A stretch of 35,484 nucleotides of DNA, taken from contig NZ_KB291602.1 in the NCBI RefSeq assembly GCF_000320405.1, positions 1 through 35,484 on the forward strand, in the 5' to 3' direction. The position numbers and the translations under genes are program-made. The DNA is from Clostridium celatum DSM 1785. Its GTDB lineage: Bacteria > Bacillota > Clostridia > Clostridiales > Clostridiaceae. Shown here one piece after another: positions 9,100 to 17,352 of the stretch; the first letter of the stretch is position 1, and each line of letters starts with the position of its first letter. The notes under the pieces were generated by a model, which worked only from the letters and a program-made list of their open reading frames with translations, made no database searches and had not been told where the DNA came from.

Positions 9100-10005
9100 T
9101 TAATAAGGCTTATACTCTATGTTCTTAGCTTCTTTATTTCCATCTTTTATTCCTTTTAATACTGACTTCATAACATCAGAATTAAAGTTTTTAATCATAT
9201 TCTTTATAAGTATCCTATAGTATGTATTCTTAGCTTTTTTATAGTTTTCTATAGGTTGATTTCTTTTAGTGTACATAAATAAATTCCTAGCTAGATAATA
9301 TTCCTTAAATCCACTTGTTTTATTTCCTGTGGCTGAATGCATGTGATATACTATGCTATCCTTTAACAATTTAGATTTAAATCCAGCTCGTTTTAATCTT
9401 AATGATAAATCTACATCTTCATAATAAGCAAAAAACTTACTGTCAAAATAATCTCCATTTTGTAATTTTACTTTTTCTAATGCTTTCTTTGTATAAATCG
9501 CAGCTCCTGCACATGCACCTTCAATATTTATATCCCTTTTTAGAACTTCTTTAACATTTTCTCTATATCCAACTTGAGCTGGTAATAATTTTTTATCAAA
9601 TGTTAAACCTGCTGCGTCACACTTTTCTCTTTCGAAATAATTAATCATAAATAACTGAAACACATCATAATCTTTATTAGTTTTTATTAAACTTATAGCA
9701 TTCTTTAAACTTTCTTTCGGAACTTCAACATCATTGTTTAGTGTTAATATATATTCACAACCATCATTTCTAGCTTTTTTTATTCCAATATTATTGGCTG
9801 GTGCAAATCCACTATTATAATCCATTTCTATTAAATCTATATCGAGTTCATTTTTATATCCATTAATTATATTTCTAGAATTGTCTCTAGAATCATTATC
9901 TATAATATATATTTTAAACTCTTTAAACTCTTGATTTTTTAAGCTTGTAAGACACTTATCTATTAGCTTTTCTCCATTCCAATTTGCAATTACAATTCCA
10001 AGCAT
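9100..10005 (-). CDS. GT2 family glycosyltransferase (COG1216 type)
   Basis: 301 aa GT-A enzyme. VIANWNGEKLIDKCLTSL and YIIDNDSRDNS open the nucleotide-binding fold; TLNNDVEVP supplies acidic metal ligands; DAAGLTFD, EGACAGAAIYTKKA and FDSKFFAYYEDVDLSLRLK form the acceptor-side motifs seen in RfbF/WsaE-type rhamnosyltransferases. It shares these with the GT2 at 13242-14237, so the two look paralogous. No membrane segments are apparent; it acts in the cytoplasm on lipid-linked oligosaccharide. It follows the GT2 at 10024-10902 by 18 nt in the same operon. Confidence 0.85.
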   Translation of the reverse strand: MLGIVIANWNGEKLIDKCLTSLKNQEFKEFKIYIIDNDSRDNSRNIINGYKNELDIDLIEMDYNSGFAPANNIGIKKARNDGCEYILTLNNDVEVPKESLKNAISLIKTNKDYDVFQLFMINYFEREKCDAAGLTFDKKLLPAQVGYRENVKEVLKRDINIEGACAGAAIYTKKALEKVKLQNGDYFDSKFFAYYEDVDLSLRLKRAGFKSKLLKDSIVYHMHSATGNKTSGFKEYYLARNLFMYTKRNQPIENYKKAKNTYYRILIKNMIKNFNSDVMKSVLKGIKDGNKEAKNIEYKPY

Positions 10006-10023
10006 TGTGTTTCTCCTCTTTAT

Positions 10024-10902
10024 CTATTTTAATTTCCCTCTAATTCCATTCTTATAGTCCCTATATCCTTTAAATATCATTTTAACTTTATTAACCGTAT
10101 CCTTTTCACCTAGAATAATTTTAACAAATTCCTTTTTAAATAATAATTTATCTCTGTTAAGGGTAAAACTATTTAGATCTTTATACTTTTCCCACGTATA
10201 AAATCTATTTCTTGTCATATAATATCTTCTTAAAGCAGAATGATTAGATGTATTAAACTTTCCAAACAGACTTTTAACACTTTGGCTTTCACCTAGGCTA
10301 TGATAAAGAATTGCATCTCTAACCTTTATCATTTTTATATTATTTTTATTTAATCTCATACAGAAGTCCGTATCTACCAAATCTATAAATAAGCTATCAT
10401 CAAAAAAACCTATTTTTTCAAAAACATCACTTCTTAAAAGATTTCCTGATGTTATTTCTGCATCTACATATTCATATGAATTAATTTTTGAATTTTCTTC
10501 TATACTTTGAATTCTTTCATCTACAAAATTTGGGAAAATACTCATTATATTTTCTCTTTTTTCTCTATCAAAGCTATAGTATACTTCTAACATTTTATCT
10601 ATCATATTATCTTTAGCTTTGCTATCTTGGTCCATAGTCAATATCCACTTATACCCGTCTTCTATTGCCTTTTTTGCCCCTATATTAAGTGCAGTTGCAA
10701 TTCCTAGATTTTCTTCATTTAGTAATAACTCAACATTCTTTTCATTATTACGCTTTAATTCATTTAAAATATTTAATTTATCATTCCTAGATCCATTATC
10801 TACTATATATATTTTATCTACTTGGTTTATTAATGAATTGAAGCATCTTTCTATCCCCTCATCAGGATTATAACTAACTATAATACATGCTATTTCTTTC
10901 AT
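10024..10902 (-). CDS. GT2 family glycosyltransferase, RfbF-like rhamnosyltransferase
   Basis: 292 aa. ACIIVSYNPDEGIERCFNSL, YIVDNGSRND, and the DxD-type motif in ILTMDQDSKAK mark a GT-A fold. The middle (EITSGNLLRSDVF, LFIDLVDTDFCMRLN) and C-terminus (SALRRYYMTRNRFYTWEKYK, KGYRDYKNGIRGKLK) are characteristic of the RfbF rhamnosyltransferase family. It is a clear paralogue of the GT2 at 12361-13227, which has the same C-terminal motifs, and the two flank the polymerase gene. Rhamnose as donor is likely given rmlABCD but is inferred. Confidence 0.87.
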   Translation of the reverse strand: MKEIACIIVSYNPDEGIERCFNSLINQVDKIYIVDNGSRNDKLNILNELKRNNEKNVELLLNEENLGIATALNIGAKKAIEDGYKWILTMDQDSKAKDNMIDKMLEVYYSFDREKRENIMSIFPNFVDERIQSIEENSKINSYEYVDAEITSGNLLRSDVFEKIGFFDDSLFIDLVDTDFCMRLNKNNIKMIKVRDAILYHSLGESQSVKSLFGKFNTSNHSALRRYYMTRNRFYTWEKYKDLNSFTLNRDKLLFKKEFVKIILGEKDTVNKVKMIFKGYRDYKNGIRGKLK

Positions 10903-10927
10903 AATTACTCCTTATATACTATAAATA

Positions 10928-12284
10928 CTATACAATTTCTCTTCTAACATATTTATTTAATGCAGATTCTAAAATATAGCACTCCATAACTAAAACAAAG
11001 AATCCTGATAAACTTGCTAAATATGGATTAGTTACACTGGATGCTAGAAATGCTAAGAATGCTAAAGTCCACCCAATAATAACTCTCTCATCAGTTTCGT
11101 CTAATTTATACTTAACTAGTAGCATTATTAACTGAATAAATTTGATAAAAAGATATCCAAATAAATATATAATTCCTATAGCTCCTGTTTTATAATAATT
11201 CTACATAATATAATTCAAAGTTAGTTGAACTAACTGGTGGTAGATTGTTATCACTCATATATTGTGAATACTCTTCTATATGAGCTCCAAATCCCCAACC
11301 CAATACTGGTTTTTCTACTATTCTCTTTGCTAGAAAATCTAATTGAATGACTCTTATTCTATTTGATATATTATTTGTGAAGTCTAACATAGAGTCTGCT
11401 CTATCTTTAGCACTCTCTGTACCACTAGCCACTCCCTGTGGTGGAATGTAATCAGTCTTTATAGTTAAAGGTAATACAGCTGTAAATACATACAGCAAGG
11501 CTAAAACTGCTACTATTCTTCTTAATACCAATCCTCTTTCTTTTCTTTTCCATAAATAATATCCAAATACGAATACTACTCCTACTGCTGTACCAAGCCA
11601 GAACCCTCTAGTATTTGATACAAAGATACCTATTAATAAAACTAATAATTTCAAACATTCATATAATTTATTTTTAACTTCTTTAGACATTAACTTAACC
11701 ATTAATATAATAGCACCCATTTGCATAAATATCCCATTAAACAAATAAATTCTAGCATAGTTATTAGACTCAACAAGTCCAGTTATTAATCCATATTGGA
11801 AAATGTCATTTAATCTCATATATTTTAATATTATACCTTGATCCTCTGGAAGGTAAGTCCTACTATAGAAAAATAATCCTATTGTTATTATTGCCACAAT
11901 TGTTGAACAGTTAACTATTAGCGCCATAGCCTTATCAATCTTTTTAAAATTACCTTTAAAGTAATTAGCTAATAATATTAGGTATATTATACCTAAAAAT
12001 GAGTTTGCATCTGAAAAGATATCTCTGATGTTGTTTCCATTAATAAATCCTACAATACTTCCATAACCTACATATGTTATTACTACAATAATTGGAATAA
12101 TATACGCTTTACTAATTCTAACTTTATTTATATACATCATTACAACTGTTGCTAAAATTCCTAATACAAATAATACTTTTCTCACTGGAAATCCAAATAA
12201 ATTTCCTAATCCACCTAAAACTAATTCTACAAAAATTAATACAACTAGAAAATTGTATATTTTATTTAATACTTTAGTATTCAT
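10928..12284 (-). pseudogene. wzy: O-antigen-ligase-type polysaccharide polymerase (Wzy), interrupted by a one-base frameshift
   Basis: A polytopic membrane protein that would polymerise repeat units on the outer face. The main frame (364 aa from ATG 12284) has about ten hydrophobic segments and the SNTRGFWLG and RVIQLDFLAKRIVEKPVLGWGFGAH motifs of the Wzy_C/O-antigen ligase family. It ends prematurely after FELYYVELL. The rest (MLLVKYKLDETDERVIIGWTLAFLAFLASSVTNPYLA) is in another frame. Dropping one T near 11190-11199 gives VELYKTGAIGIIYLFGYLFIKFIQLIMLLVKYK, an uninterrupted 451-aa protein ending in the family's typical TNP loop. It is the only polymerase candidate in the window. It is broken only if the base is real. 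Confidence 0.88.
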
Positions 12285-12360
12285 ATACCTTTACACTCCA
12301 TCACACTATTATTTTGCTATCACAATATTATTATTAGTAATTGCTTATAAATTTATATAA

Positions 12361-13227
12361 TTATCTATTGAAAGCTCCTCTTATACCTTTTTTATAATCT
12401 TTAATTCCTGTAATTGTCATTTTAATTTTTTCTACTTTATTATTTTCAAATAATATAACCTTAGCTAATTCTGATATAAATCTCTTTTTATCTTTAGCTA
12501 TCCATTCTGGAAAATCATCTTTATATTTATTCCAAATAAAAAATCTATTTCTAGCCATATAATATCTTCTTAAGGCATTATGATTAGTAGGTGTAACTTT
12601 CATACCTAAAATATTCCTTTGTACAGACTCTCCTAAATTATGAATTAGTATAGCTGATTCAACTTGTATTATTTTATATCCTTGTTTATTTATATTTAAA
12701 CAATAATCATGATCTACTAAGTCTATAAAAAGATCTTCATCATAAATATTGTTCTTATAATAACTAGCTTTTGTAAGTGCCCCTGATGTTATTTCAGTTA
12801 AAACATATTTCCACGCATTATTCTTGCTTACTAACTCTTTATTATATTTTTTTTCTTCAATATGTATTGGAGTAATCATTACGATTTTGTCCTTTTCCTT
12901 GTCATCTATAGCGCTATATGTTTTTAGCATATTAGATACCATATCTTTTTCTACTATACTATCATGATCCAAGGTTAAAATCCATTCATATCCATCCCTT
13001 ACACCTTGTTCAATTCCTCTATTTAAGGCATAAGCAATTCCCTTATTTTCATTTAATTCAGTTAATATTATTGTATCTTTTAATGACTTAAGAATTTTTA
13101 AAGTATTGCTATTAGAACCATTATCTACAACTACAATTTTATCTACATAATTTTTTAGAACTTCTATCTTATCAACGAATTCTATTCCCACATTGTAAGT
13201 TACTATTACTGCCATTGTATTTTTCAT
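12361..13227 (-). CDS. GT2 family glycosyltransferase, RfbF-like rhamnosyltransferase
   Basis: 288 aa, paralogue of the GT2 at 10024-10902. AVIVTYNVGIEFVDKIEVL and VVVDNGSNSN start the GT-A fold; WILTLDHDSIV contains the metal-binding acidic residues; EITSGALTKASYY, LFIDLVDHDYCLNIN, HNALRRYYMARNRFFIW and GIKDYKKGIRGAFNR are conserved between the pair. It should add one sugar, plausibly rhamnose, to the repeat unit. It lies 14 nt after the preceding GT2 and 76 nt before wzy in the operon. Confidence 0.87.
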   Translation of the reverse strand: MKNTMAVIVTYNVGIEFVDKIEVLKNYVDKIVVVDNGSNSNTLKILKSLKDTIILTELNENKGIAYALNRGIEQGVRDGYEWILTLDHDSIVEKDMVSNMLKTYSAIDDKEKDKIVMITPIHIEEKKYNKELVSKNNAWKYVLTEITSGALTKASYYKNNIYDEDLFIDLVDHDYCLNINKQGYKIIQVESAILIHNLGESVQRNILGMKVTPTNHNALRRYYMARNRFFIWNKYKDDFPEWIAKDKKRFISELAKVILFENNKVEKIKMTITGIKDYKKGIRGAFNR

Positions 13228-13241
13228 AGTACACCCCCAAA

Positions 13242-14237
13242 TTATAAGTCAAATAATTTATAAATTTCTTCATCATTTAACTTAGTATTTTTCATTATAA
13301 CTTTTCTTTTCTCTAAAGCTTTAGGTTTCATTTCTTTTACCTGTTTTAAATACTTAAAGCACTTAAAGTCAAATAATAAAAAGAATGTCATGTACTTGAT
13401 AAAATCTACATATATTCCAAGCTTATCTTTTTTGTACGAACCCTTACTTTCGTTTTTAATTAACATTAAATAATGATTTCTAAATGAGATTCCCTTTAAA
13501 AATTCCGATTGCTTTCTTCTTGCTTTTATAGTATTTATTATACCTTTACTACTATTCATACCTCTACCATGATAGGCCACTGCATCATGTATATAGTAGC
13601 ATTTAAATCCATACAGATTTAATCTCCAGCTTATATCTACATCCTCTTTATACGCAAAAAAATCCGAATCAAAATATTCATTATTAACTTTTACTTCTTC
13701 TAATGATTCTCTTTTAAATACTGCTGCTGCACCACAAACCCCGAACACTCTTCTATTTTTTTCATATTGTCCCACATCAGCATCATTTTGTCCTATTTCT
13801 CTTCCTTGTCTCTTATGATTCAACTCCATTCCAGCTGAATCTATTACATTTATAATTTCATCTTTATCAAAATCATATTTTAATAATTTCCCTATTACCG
13901 CTGCATTCTTTTTATCTTCTTCTAACTTTTTTATACACTTAGATAAATAATCTCGCTCAAATACTACATCTGGATTTGCAATCATAACAAAATCACCATT
14001 TGAATTTTCTATTCCAGTATTGGCTCCACCTGCATATCCTATATTAGCATTTTGAATTAATTTAACTTTATCTATAAAATGCTCCTTAATTATTTCTACT
14101 GATCTATCTGTCGAATCGTTATCTATTATTATTATTTCAGTATTATCATAATCTTGTTCTAATAAAGAATTTATACATTTATATAAATACTTTTCTCCAT
14201 TCCAATTAACAATTACTGCTGAAATTAGCTTTTTCAT
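13242..14237 (-). CDS. GT2 family glycosyltransferase (COG1216 type)
   Basis: 331 aa GT-A enzyme. SAVIVNWNGEKYLYKCINSLL, IIIDNDSTDRS, MIANPDVVFE, DSAGMELNHKRQGREIG, VCGAAAVFKRESL and FDSDFFAYKEDVDISWRLN are typical of bacterial polysaccharide GT2s. The last 60 residues include a hydrophobic stretch (FIKYMTFFLLFDFKCF), which may touch the membrane. AAAAGGAGATT precedes the ATG. It is the first gene after the promoter and structured leader at 14330-14455, so it heads a possible sub-operon through wzy. Related to the GT2 at 9100-10005. Confidence 0.86.
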   Translation of the reverse strand: MKKLISAVIVNWNGEKYLYKCINSLLEQDYDNTEIIIIDNDSTDRSVEIIKEHFIDKVKLIQNANIGYAGGANTGIENSNGDFVMIANPDVVFERDYLSKCIKKLEEDKKNAAVIGKLLKYDFDKDEIINVIDSAGMELNHKRQGREIGQNDADVGQYEKNRRVFGVCGAAAVFKRESLEEVKVNNEYFDSDFFAYKEDVDISWRLNLYGFKCYYIHDAVAYHGRGMNSSKGIINTIKARRKQSEFLKGISFRNHYLMLIKNESKGSYKKDKLGIYVDFIKYMTFFLLFDFKCFKYLKQVKEMKPKALEKRKVIMKNTKLNDEEIYKLFDL

Positions 14238-14342
14238 AGTGATTCTAATCTCCTTTTACTTCTATTAAATTTTATTATTTATATTACTTATTGAAAGTTC
14301 TTTAAATAAAAATCAATACAATATGAATATAAAACTTTTAAC

Positions 14343-14393
14343 ATAGAGACTTGTTTTCTAAATAACGAATTTAGGGGCTGTCTTAACACCCCC
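14343..14393 (-). other. Two hairpins in the 5' leader of the GT2 sub-operon
   Basis: On the minus strand GGGG-G-TGT-TAAG-ACA-G-CCCC (about 14374-14393) folds into a symmetric GC-capped hairpin with a G/G mismatch. CTAAAT-TCGTT-ATTTAG follows at once. Neither is followed by a T-run, so they are not obvious terminators. They lie in the roughly 180-nt leader between the 14427-14455 promoter and the GT2 start, in an otherwise AT-rich region. The remaining gap from 14238 to 14499 holds nothing else that I recognise. Confidence 0.5.
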
Positions 14394-14426
14394 TTATTTT
14401 TACTCTACTTCACAATACTGTCTTAG

Positions 14427-14455
14427 ATTATATCACAAAAGTTTTTAAATATCAT
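14427..14455 (-). promoter_or_regulatory. Internal promoter candidate with extended -10
   Basis: ATGATA (14450-14455) is 17 nt from TATAAT (14427-14432), which is preceded by TGA, giving a TGNTATAAT extended -10 on the minus strand. It would start a transcript near 14420 with a long leader ahead of the GT2 at 14237. Confidence 0.55.
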
Positions 14456-14499
14456 TGTTCTTAATATAATTTTAATTTTTATACAATATATTACTATTG

Positions 14500-16074
14500 T
14501 TAATAATTATATATAAAGTAACAGTTAATTATCATTGCCAATGAAAACATCAAAGTCCAACATACATATAAATTTCTATATGTATTTATCCATATATCAC
14601 TATTCTTTATTTTTAAAATATTATTTTGTAATACCATGTATATACCTATAATAAATGGATAGAAGTACCTTCCTTGTATTCCATCAAATATTACTATTTC
14701 ACTTAAAGGCTTATTAGCCCATTGGAATGCTACAGCACATAGTAGTAAATACATTCCAACTGTCATTAACAGATATAATATTCTGTCAAATACCCCTAAT
14801 AAATATTTCTTTTCATCTCCTAATACTGCAAATAACAATAATACATTAAGCATCAAGACTGAAAATTCTTTAGTAGGTTGAACCTTAAACCATCCTAAAA
14901 ATGCAGTAAATGATTTGCTATAAAACTCTTCAGCATTTTCTAATGTTTCTGAAACTTTTTCTATGAATAAATTAGGCTGTGTAACTATTTCATTCACCCA
15001 ATTTACTTTATCAGATTCTTTACTACTATCATTGGACTGCGTAGTTGTTATTTGTTGATTTTGAGTCTTCGGCTTAGATAATGTTTGCCAGCCAAACATC
15101 ACTGCAAAATTAACAAGTAATATTAAAATCAATGCTATAAACTTTCCGAAAACTCCAAATTTAATTTTTTTATTTGGAATAAGAATTAATGTTCCTGCAA
15201 TTAATATATATGGTAACTTTATAGAACCTATCAATACCGTTAATCCTATTACCTTTAATAAGTCCTTATAATCAACCTCTTCTTTTTCAAATTTCAAATG
15301 TAATATATAGGCTATGACTAAAAAACTAGCCGAATTAAGAAGTGCATCTGGAGAATATGATGCTGCTTGTTGTACTCCTACCGGAAGAAACATTATTAAA
15401 AATAACAAATCCTTTCTTATAGGCATATACTTTAAAGCCAAGTATCCAAGCAGTATCCAAACAGCTAAATTTGTAAGTCGTCCTAAAACTAAAACAAAAT
15501 AAGTTGGAAGATTTAATAAATCCCCAATAAATGTCCCTATTGATTGTGGTACATATGCAATAAAATTATATGCTCCTGTAGAGCTTGCATTATATTTTAT
15601 TAACCTATCTTTTTCTAATGGCGTATTTGCGATATCTAAATATTTACTAATACCATCCCTATCAACACTATTCCATATATTTTGATCATACTTATATAAT
15701 CCAAAAGGTAACATCATATGATCTTCATGTGCCTTATAAAAAATCCTACCTTTTGCCAAGTCATAGGATCTGTTAATATGTACAATTTCATCTGGAACTA
15801 AAAATGGCGGATTAATAACAGCAAATGCTGTTCCCCATATTAAAGCAATAACAACAAACTGCTTAGCTATATTCCCCCTATTAAATTTAATTAATATTAT
15901 CATTGTTAATACTATTAAAGCTATTCCACATAACACAAATAAAGTAAAACCTTTACTGTTAAAGGAATGTAACTCTTCAAAGTAGTCAAATGTATATTTA
16001 AGCATATAATATCCTAATATTGCATATCCAATCAAAAACAATACTTTTTTATAATGCTTTTTTATAAATTCCAT
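14500..16074 (-). CDS. DUF2142 polytopic membrane protein, putative GT-C glycosyltransferase
   Basis: 524 aa with roughly 11-13 hydrophobic segments. NPPFLVPDEIVHINRSYDLAKG (about residues 88-109) is the DUF2142 signature; its acidic Asp-Glu in a first extracytoplasmic loop resembles the catalytic loop of GT-C enzymes that use polyprenyl-phosphate sugars. A long polar loop (about residues 340-400) separates the two membrane halves. The biochemical function of DUF2142 proteins is not established to my knowledge. Its position next to DUF2304 and a dolichyl-P-mannose-synthase-like GT2 suggests an outer-face glycosyl transfer step. AGGGGACATC precedes the ATG. A terminator-like hairpin separates it from DUF2304. 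Confidence 0.82.
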   Translation of the reverse strand: MEFIKKHYKKVLFLIGYAILGYYMLKYTFDYFEELHSFNSKGFTLFVLCGIALIVLTMIILIKFNRGNIAKQFVVIALIWGTAFAVINPPFLVPDEIVHINRSYDLAKGRIFYKAHEDHMMLPFGLYKYDQNIWNSVDRDGISKYLDIANTPLEKDRLIKYNASSTGAYNFIAYVPQSIGTFIGDLLNLPTYFVLVLGRLTNLAVWILLGYLALKYMPIRKDLLFLIMFLPVGVQQAASYSPDALLNSASFLVIAYILHLKFEKEEVDYKDLLKVIGLTVLIGSIKLPYILIAGTLILIPNKKIKFGVFGKFIALILILLVNFAVMFGWQTLSKPKTQNQQITTTQSNDSSKESDKVNWVNEIVTQPNLFIEKVSETLENAEEFYSKSFTAFLGWFKVQPTKEFSVLMLNVLLLFAVLGDEKKYLLGVFDRILYLLMTVGMYLLLCAVAFQWANKPLSEIVIFDGIQGRYFYPFIIGIYMVLQNNILKIKNSDIWINTYRNLYVCWTLMFSLAMIINCYFIYNY

Positions 16075-16112
16075 GATGTCCCCTCCATTTTTAAATTAAA
16101 CATTGAATATTA

Positions 16113-16198
16113 TAAATAAAAAGCTATATCAAAACTTATTGCAAGCTTTATCCCTTAAAACATTTGCTAAGAATTCTAAAACTTAATTATGATATAGC
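16113..16198 (-). terminator. Terminator-like hairpin after DUF2304
   Basis: On the minus strand GCTATATCA (16190-16198) and TGATATAGC (16123-16131) pair perfectly around a 58-nt loop and are followed by TTTTTATTT. It starts 13 nt beyond the DUF2304 stop. The large loop lowers confidence; it may only attenuate transcription into the DUF2142 gene. Confidence 0.55.
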
Positions 16199-16210
16199 GT
16201 ATTAATTATA

Positions 16211-16588
16211 TTATTCATTGTTTATTAGTTTTAATTTCTCTATTTCATCCTCTAACTCTTTAAATCTTCTTTTTAAAACTATAGACTCTTGTGCTAATTC
16301 TTTATTCTGCTCTCTAAGATTACTAATTTGACATGTCAATTTAAATAATAAATAAAATATAAATAATATAGCAATTAAAAATAATAATGACGGTGGATAT
16401 TTTATATTTACTATTTTAGATATTATAATTATTATCTTAGGGTTAATGGCTAATACTAACATTCCTATTGCAGATATAACCCAATAAAAGCTTTCTCTTT
16501 CAAAAGATCTCTGCTTCTTTACTACGTTAATTACAGCTAATAAAAATATAATTCCAGCTATTGCAAAAAATACCGTTTCAGATAACAT
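16211..16588 (-). CDS. DUF2304 small membrane protein
   Basis: 125 aa with three hydrophobic segments (residues about 3-20, 33-55, 65-85), followed by a charged heptad-like tail (NLREQNKELAQESIVLKRRFKELEDEIEKL) likely to form a coiled coil. This layout matches DUF2304, a family that often sits directly beside a polyprenyl-phosphate glycosyltransferase. Its ATG abuts the stop codon of that GT2 (0-nt gap), so the two are translationally coupled. A role as membrane partner or sugar-lipid flippase of the GT2, like GtrA, is inference. Confidence 0.8.
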   Translation of the reverse strand: MLSETVFFAIAGIIFLLAVINVVKKQRSFERESFYWVISAIGMLVLAINPKIIIIISKIVNIKYPPSLLFLIAILFIFYLLFKLTCQISNLREQNKELAQESIVLKRRFKELEDEIEKLKLINNE

Positions 16589-17323
16589 CTATTTATTCCT
16601 CCTTCTAGCCTTAAGTAAATCCTTATACTTTATTAATACTAATGCAATACTATACATCATTCTTAACATATATATAAAAGGCCCCCATATGCCAGCATGC
16701 ATGCTTTCCCCATAAACTCTTTCCTTCATTTGCACTGGTATTTCTTTAATCTTATATCCATTTAATATCATTTCTATTATTAAATTAGCATCTGGATAAT
16801 CAGGATAATGAGCCATTTTGGAATATCTCGTATATACTCTTTTAGATAAAATCTGAAGCCCTGATGTAGGATCTGTTATCTTTTGCTTAGTTGCAAATTG
16901 TATTATCTTTTGAAAAACTATAGTCCCTATTTTTCTAAAGAACGCATGATTATACTCTGTTTCTTCAACAAATCTTGAACCAATAGCAATATCTAAATCA
17001 CTATCTTTGATAATTTCATACATTTTTACTAACTCTTTACCTACATGTTGTCCGTCTCCATCAAACTGTGCTGCATACTTATAATCTTTTAATACAGCAT
17101 ATTTAAATCCAGTTTGAACAACTCCTGCATATCTTAAGTTAAAAGGGGTAGTAACAAAATCTACATTATGTTCTTTTAGCACCTTAGCTGTATTATCACT
17201 TGAATTATCATTTATTACTAATACATCTGCAAAAGGCAACTCCTTTTTTAAATCATTTACTACAGCAATTATGTTCTTCTCTTCATTGTAAGCTGGAACA
17301 ATCACTAATAATTCTTTATTCAT
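16589..17323 (-). CDS. GT2, polyprenyl-phosphate hexose synthase-like (DPM1-like)
   Basis: 244 aa GT-A enzyme. LLVIVPAYNEEKNIIAVVNDL, VLVINDNSSDNT and QFDGDGQH (DxD) are the metal/nucleotide site; IAIGSRFVE and DPTSGLQILSKRV are typical of the dolichyl-phosphate-mannose synthase and GtrB/CsbB group. It most likely makes undecaprenyl-phosphate-linked hexose at the inner face. Unlike GtrB it has no strong C-terminal pair of membrane helices; the partner DUF2304 may supply the membrane part. GGAGG sites are present at both its own start and, inside its end, for DUF2304. Confidence 0.85.
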   Translation of the reverse strand: MNKELLVIVPAYNEEKNIIAVVNDLKKELPFADVLVINDNSSDNTAKVLKEHNVDFVTTPFNLRYAGVVQTGFKYAVLKDYKYAAQFDGDGQHVGKELVKMYEIIKDSDLDIAIGSRFVEETEYNHAFFRKIGTIVFQKIIQFATKQKITDPTSGLQILSKRVYTRYSKMAHYPDYPDANLIIEMILNGYKIKEIPVQMKERVYGESMHAGIWGPFIYMLRMMYSIALVLIKYKDLLKARRRNK

Positions 17324-17352
17324 TTTTACTCTCCTCTTTAATCAACTATATT

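Noticed and set aside
14374..14393. GGGGCTGTCTTAACACCCCC as an insertion-sequence terminus
   Set aside because: It resembles ends of some Firmicute IS elements, but there is no second end, target duplication or transposase fragment nearby; a leader hairpin explains it equally well.
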